Source: Meloidogyne chitwoodi
Lineage: Eukaryota; Nematoda; Chromadorea; Rhabditida; Meloidogynidae
Direction: 5' to 3'
Assembly: GCA_015183035.1 (NCBI GenBank)
Contig: JACZZP010000010.1
Coordinates: forward strand, 992,001 to 1,056,000
DNA length: 64,000 nucleotides
Position numbers and translations under genes: made by a program. Shown piece by piece: positions 58,315 to 64,000 of this stretch. Every line of letters begins with the position of its first letter. Positions within the stretch are counted from its first letter, which is position 1. The notes beneath the pieces were generated by a model that made no database searches, was not told the DNA's origin, and saw only the letters and a program-made list of their open reading frames with translations.

Positions 58315-61313
58315 CTAATACAAAATTTCATTTAATTTAATTAAAAATAATTCAATTGTTTGTTTTAAATATTCATTTACTTGTATTTTTTGTTCATTAA
58401 TATTTTCTTCTTTAAAAAATTTAATCCATTCAAATATATCAAATAATTCAGTTGAAAAATGTTTTTTTAATAAAGATATTTCTAATGAATTAAATAATGA
58501 TAAATAACAAAAAATATAATTATTTAAAATTAATAAATTGTCTTTTTGAAGCTGAGATCGAAATTGTTGAAGCCATAAAAATGTAGAACTTTAAAAAGAA
58601 TAATTTTATTTACTAAAAAAATAACCTAGCAATTCGTACAATTGAAGGAGAATTTTTAGAAAAATTAATTACTTCACCAATAGCCAAAATTAAACGAGAT
58701 AAGAGAATATAATCTTTTTCCTAAATTAATTAAATTATTTAAAAAAATAAATAATTAAATATTTACCAAATCAAAATTATATTTTTGACATAAATCTAAT
58801 AAAGAAAAAACAAATTGTGAGGCAATAGGTGCAAATTTAGATGTTATTATTTTATTTGAATTTTCTAATTTTATTAAATTAGAAAATTTCCAAATAATTT
58901 TACCAATTTCTTTATTTGTTAAATCATTTATTATAATTTTTTCCTTAATTATTTAAAAAAATATTAAAAAAGAATTTCAACCTTTTTTTCATTTTCTCTT
59001 TTTTCTTCATGTTCATCACCAAAATATAACATTTTTGAAGCATTTACAATTGTAGAAAGAAGTAAAGATTTATGTGATTGTGAACATCTTTTTGAACAAA
59101 ATAAACGAACAAAATGAGAAATTAATTGTGGATTATCAACTAATAAAAGTTTAATTATTTCCATTTTATAATTCTAAATAAATAATTAAAAATTAAAAAA
59201 TAATTTAATAAATAAATTACCATAAAATTAGGAACATTAAAACGTTTTTCAAGAAAAAGTAAAGTTTCTAGTATTTCTATTCCAAAAATATTTAGTCCAA
59301 TTGATTTTTTCTTAATCATAGGTCCAATTGAATGTAAAGCTTCTTCCCAACGTTTATATTCTGTTTTTTCATCTTTTAATTCAGCTAAACAATCTTGAAG
59401 ATAAGCAAATGGCAAAAATTGTTGTTTTAAATTTTCATCTTTTATAAAAATTGGAATTGCTTCCTCTTCATCATCATCACTATCAAGAATTGCTACTCTA
59501 GAATCTATTCTTTTTTGAGTTAATGAAGATGAAAATTGTAATTTATCTTTAAAAAAAGTTAAAATATTTTCAAAATTTATACCTGTTATTTTACTTTGTT
59601 TTTTATCTTTATCCTCTTTATGAATTTCTTCTTCCTTCAAAGCATTAACAAATTCAGAAAAGACAGGATCATTTTCAATATAATCGAATTTTGGAGAATT
59701 ATGTTCAAAAAGAGTAAAAAGTGTTTGTGCAGTAAACATACCTATTTGACGTCGAGAAATGTCTAAAATACTTAAAAAAAACTTAAAAAAATTAAAAAAA
59801 ACCAGATTGATCTAAAAGCTTAGGAAATACATGAATTAAAGAATTTATTAATTCATCTTTTATCGAGCAACGTATTTCAAATCTAATAATTTTTTTAAAT
59901 ATATTTTTATAATTTAAAATAAAACTTTATTTGTCGAGCAAAATCAATAAGAGCAAGTGAAAGTTGAAATTGATTTTGAAGAGAAACAAAAACAAGAATT
60001 TGGCTTTGAGAACAAAATTGGTTAACCAATTCATTAAATATATTAATTAAATGATTTTGTCCAAGTAAAGAAAATAAATTAGCTAATTTAATTGAATTTC
60101 GAATTGATGAATTGGAATTTATAAAAATTGCTTTTTCAAGTAGACATTTACGAAGAAATTGGTCAGATAGAGGAGAACAGCCAAAAAGATTCTTTATAAA
60201 AAATAATTAATTTATAAAATTATTTTTATCTTTTTAATATTTAAATAATTTATTTTTTATGAAAAAAAATAAAAAGTTGTTACCTTTAAAGTTTTCCCAT
60301 CTGGAACAAATTGAATTAATCTAATAATCATACAATCTCGTTTTCTTTTTTCTATATGATCAAAAGTAAAGATTTTCTTTAAATAACAATGGAATGTCTC
60401 TTCTGGAATAACACGAGACAAAAATCGATCAAAGAACTTAAATAGGTTTAATTAATTTTATATAATTGAATTTTAATAATAATAACCTCAATAGAATAAT
60501 TGCTAATAATTTTAGCAAAAATTTCAATGTTGAATTTTTCATTAGATAATACTTGAATAAGTACTTTTAATAGATTATCTTCAAGTTTAGAAATAGCCAA
60601 AGAAGCAAATTCATAACCAGATATGCCAACAAAATTGTAAATTCTATCTGGATAACTGCTCAAAATAAATGCAAAATGGTCAATTGAAAGACAGTCATCA
60701 ATTGTTTCTATTTAAAAATTATTTTAATTTTTAAAAATATTTCATTTTTTGAATTATTCAAGACACTTTTTAAGAAAACTTCTTTTTATTAAAACATTTA
60801 TAGATTAGTTGATAAAAAGATATTTTAATTAAAAAGTGCTGGTTTAAAAGTTACTTATATTCATTTAAAAATATAATTTTAATTACCTGTCTTTTCCAAA
60901 AGTAAAGATTTTAGAAATAATTCAACTTGTATTGATTCAAAAATGTTGATAATTTTAGCAGAACTGAATTTATTATCTTTACAATCAATAAATTGTATAA
61001 GTGTTGAAATGGAATCCAAAGGGAATGGAGTATTGAGAAATATTTGACTATAAATATTTGTGAAATCTTTTTCAGTAATTTGACAGAATAAGAGTGGTTT
61101 AATTTTATGAAGAAAAGCAATCTGAACTGATCTAATTTGCTGCAGATTTAATGAATTGCAAAACTAAAAAAGATTAAAGCTAAACTTTTTAGAGAAAATT
61201 TAAACCTTATGAAATTCTTTTTCCAACTCAAGGAGCACAGATCTTTCACAAGATTCTTCTTTAATACGAGAAAAATATTTGGAGAAAGCATCGCTTCTTA
61301 TTTTTTGTTCCAT
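58315..61313 (-). CDS. clk-2: TEL2/CLK-2, telomere length regulation and TTT complex subunit
   Basis: About thirteen exons, roughly 820 residues, near the family's usual 840-880; start MEQKIRSDAFSKYF, stop at 58315. The protein is an alpha-helical repeat. The diagnostic Telomere_reg-2 domain is in the C-terminal half: FLPFAYLQDCLAELKDE, YKRWEEALHSIGPMIKKK, IEILETLLFLEKRFNVPNF, MEIIKLLLVDNPQLISHFV, CSQSHKSLLLSTIVNASKML. It is preceded by an acidic stretch (AILDSDDDEEEAI), a typical CK2-type phosphorylation region in TELO2, then IIWKFSNLIKLENS, SQFVFSLLDLC and ILLSRLILAIGEVI. TEL2 with TTI1 and TTI2 stabilises PIKK kinases (ATM, ATR, mTOR); the C. elegans clk-2 gene acts in the DNA-damage checkpoint and embryogenesis. 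All pieces appear intact. Confidence 0.87.
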
Positions 61314-61632
61314 TATATTTCTTGAATTATGCCAAAGTAAAAATATATGTAAATTATATCATTTAAATAAAAAAATTTCATTATTTTGATTTATAAATTT
61401 AAAATTTTATTTAAACAAATACATAATATATACATAATAAATGTGTAAGTATGTTTTATGTACACAAAGGAATAAACATAGGAAATCTTCCTTATCAAAA
61501 CAATCATATTTGATGCAAATATCTGCATATTAGGATAACTAATTATAGCCAAAAATACAAGAAATAACGAAAAATAAAGGAATGTTAAAATTATAGTCCT
61601 CTATATTATTTTCATTATTATCGTCTCTTTGT
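61314..61632. other. Short same-strand spacer
   Basis: 319 bp between the stop of the right-hand partial gene and the clk-2 start, both minus strand. The spacing would allow a two-gene operon, but no unambiguous trans-splice site was identified. Confidence 0.35.
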
Positions 61633-64000
61633 TTAAACATTGCTCTCACTAAGTTCCTTTTGAGCTCGTGTACTCGAAATGTGCTGATTGAAGAGTAGTG
61701 GAGGAGGTGGCGGCGATCTTTGACATTTATCTAATATAGTACTCTTCTGCTTAAGTAATCGCTGTTGCTTCTGAAAAAAATTAGATAAAAATAAGTTAAA
61801 AAATTCTTAAACAAATATATAAACTATTATTAAAATTGAATTGTACATTGTCATTTTGCGCCTCTGCTTTATTTTGTTTATTGCTGTTGTTGGTTTCCAT
61901 TTTACTTTTATTGTTGTTCAACTCTAGAGCCGATGCTACCGGTTTAATTGTCGCAGGGCCAATTGCAGCCAAATTGTTATTCATTGTACCATTGTTACCT
62001 TTATCAAGAAAAGCAGTGATACGTTGCTCGAACAGTTTGCGCACATTTAACAATTCGTGGTTACGGTTGTTCGCTTCACGTCCATTTTCACGCATTGCCA
62101 CCTCACTTCCAAGAGGGCAAAAATGTTGTAACTGTGTAGAATTATCGCCACCATCATAGACACAACCACTACCAATTATGTCATCATTAAAGCCATAACG
62201 ACGAACAATGTAACCAAGAGAGGAGCTACTAAATTTTACTAGTTAGGTAATTAAATTCAAATGACTCACGTCTGCTGTATAGGAGAAACTTGATATGGGC
62301 GAGGGATGTCATTGAATTCACGACGTGGTGAAAGCCATCGAACCTGTTTAGGCGACTTTTTTGCACTGCCTTCACTTGAAATTGTCGTGACTTTTTTGGC
62401 AGTCTGCATTTGAAATGGACGTTGTAAATTGTCAACCATATAAGAAGATTGTGATAGTGGGGCCCTTCTTCCTTTTTGAGTCGTCAATACCGCCTGATTT
62501 TTGCTCTTATGTTCATGTAAAGTATCTGGGAGCCAATTCTCTTCCACTTGCTTTCGAGTCTCTCCTGTACCTAACGGTTTATTACAATGATAAGTAGCTT
62601 TAGAAATGTACTGAGCACCTAAAATAATAGGACCTTTGCAATTCAAATGGAAGTAAAAGAATTTACCAAATGGTTCGCCAACAGATTGTGCTAGCCGTTG
62701 AGTTTTCTTTTCTATTTCCTTATTAACTTTTATCATTTCCTCTTCATTCAAATGTTTTGGCACCCAAGTAAATTGGTATCCGAGATCAGGCTCAAGGAAT
62801 GTTTTTTGTTCTGATGTAGAAATGCAAGAAGTAATAGAACAAGAGCCATCGTCTCTATTTTCATTCACTGGAATAAAAGACGAATTGCTGCTGATATGGT
62901 TGATAAAGCGATGCTTTTGCTGTTTTGGCTGATAATTTTCCTTTGTTGTTAGCTGTTGATGCTGGGTCGACAACACATTTTTGTTGTGGCCGATAACTCG
63001 AGAAAATACTTTATCGTCTTTATATTTATGAACAACATTGAGTTTGTCATCTGTGGTTGAATTTATATCGGCTAGAAAAGTTAATTATAATTTAAAGTTT
63101 AATGAGAATTACAGTTTGTATTTATACCTAGGGAAGACGTTGCAAGTGGAGGACCAATTTCGGACAGTGAAGTATCAGAAAGCTTTTTATGTATTTCTTT
63201 CGGTATAGGCCGAGAGGCAGCCTCATGTACATCAGCTGAGAGTCTAGAAGTATCTTCACTGTTAGAAGGGAACCAACGCTCCATTCGATCAACTTTATTC
63301 TGTTTTTGTTCATTGTTCTTGCTGATGCTGTAAAATTTGTAAAACTCAAAGAATTATTTAAAGTTAACTCACTTGCTAGAAATGTCTTTACTCATGTCCT
63401 TTTCTTGTTTGTTTAGTATTTTATCCTCATCATTACTTGTGAAACTATCCTTCTTGGCAGCGTCAGCACCTTCTATGAAATCAGCTTCGACTGCTTTCTT
63501 CTTTTGTTCTTTCTTCTTCTTATTCTTCGTCTTCTTCTTAACCCGTTTCTTTTTTGGCGAATGAGAAACACTATTTGAGCGCAAAGATTCGCGGGTAACA
63601 TTCTTAACAGATTTCTGACTAACCTCCAAGGGATGTTCCTCAACAGTCGGCAATGGAGGAGATAATGAGCTTAAACATGCATGTTTAAAATGTTTAATAA
63701 ATTTAAGAACCTATCAACAGTTTGGCCGCTAACAAGAGCTGTGTTTTTTTGCTTATTCGTTGCATCCAATGCCGCTTTTGATGTATCATCATTTTGTTTC
63801 GGAGCAATTACATTAGTACACGAAGAGCCAAAAGCATCGCAAGGAGTGGGAGGAATTAAAACTGGATCGAACGCACACAAAAGAATTGGGCACCACTCAG
63901 CTAATAAATTATAATCTTTCTAATATTGACAAAAATATTATGCAACACTACTTACAAATAATCTTCTCGCCGTCCATCCCGATTATAATCGTACCGAATG
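61633..64000 (-). CDS. Lysine-rich, largely disordered protein, 5' part outside window
   Basis: At least seven exons run from the right edge to a stop at 61633, in order: RYDYNRDGREDYL at the edge; CAFDPVLIPPTPCDAFGS; a strongly basic block (SPKKKRVKKKTKNKKKKEQ) likely to be a nuclear signal; RMERWFPSNSEDTSRLSAD; a central part with FTWVPKHLNEEEMIKVNKEI and FYFHLNCKGPIILGAQYISK; then SLGYIVRRYGFNDDIIGSG and LLNVRKLFEQRITAFLDKG; and a last exon with QRSPPPPLLFN ending QKELSESNV. Codon composition is less AT-rich than in the left half of the window. I do not recognise the family. The start codon lies beyond 64000. Confidence 0.6.

Overview
The window looks like nuclear DNA of a nematode, most likely a root-knot nematode (Meloidogyne) or a close clade IV relative. 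It is extremely AT-rich. Its genes are cut into many short exons by introns of about 30 to 70 bases ending in TTTAG or AAAG. It carries cuticle collagens and a ZP-domain cuticlin-like protein, and candidate spliced-leader acceptor sites sit directly against start codons. The species is inference; the nematode assignment is firm. All exon chains were built by hand from splice sites and reading frame, so exon edges may be off by a base or two.

Left third (1-22.7 kb), all minus strand: an alpha-crystallin (Hsp20) domain protein with long low-complexity arms; a two-TM protein with alternative first exons; a secreted cysteine-containing protein that may be GM2-activator-like; a GT43 beta-glucuronyltransferase; a ZP-domain membrane protein; a flavin-containing monooxygenase; and the DONSON orthologue (dnsn-1). 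Between them lie long gene-free AT deserts. At 7.44 kb there is a tiny, perfectly palindromic, GC-rich insertion with an 8-bp target duplication.

Middle (22.7-43.3 kb): smc-4 (condensin ATPase, plus strand) is divergent from dnsn-1 across about 1 kb. It is followed by a C2-domain synaptotagmin-like gene, a possible very small secreted peptide, two tandem cuticle collagens, a multi-TM protein, and a secreted protein whose C-terminal half holds three DUF5648-like repeats.

Right third (43.3-64 kb): a 1.5-kb satellite array (350-bp higher-order unit built from 42-bp monomers) lies just upstream of capg-2 (condensin II non-SMC subunit). Only 225 bp later on the same strand comes the succinyl-CoA ligase alpha subunit gene, a candidate operon. 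A small membrane-anchored protein follows, then a repeat hotspot at 54.8-57.9 kb: a 728-bp near-perfect hairpin with TA duplication, a GC-rich CCGGG element, an array of 90 identical 15-bp units, and a short GC-rich stem-loop. The clk-2/TEL2 orthologue and a partial lysine-rich protein finish the window on the minus strand.

Four genes (dnsn-1, smc-4, capg-2, clk-2) act in replication, chromosome condensation or genome maintenance. The collagens and ZP protein belong to cuticle building, and GT43 to glycan synthesis. I saw no tRNA, rRNA, CRISPR array or viral gene.
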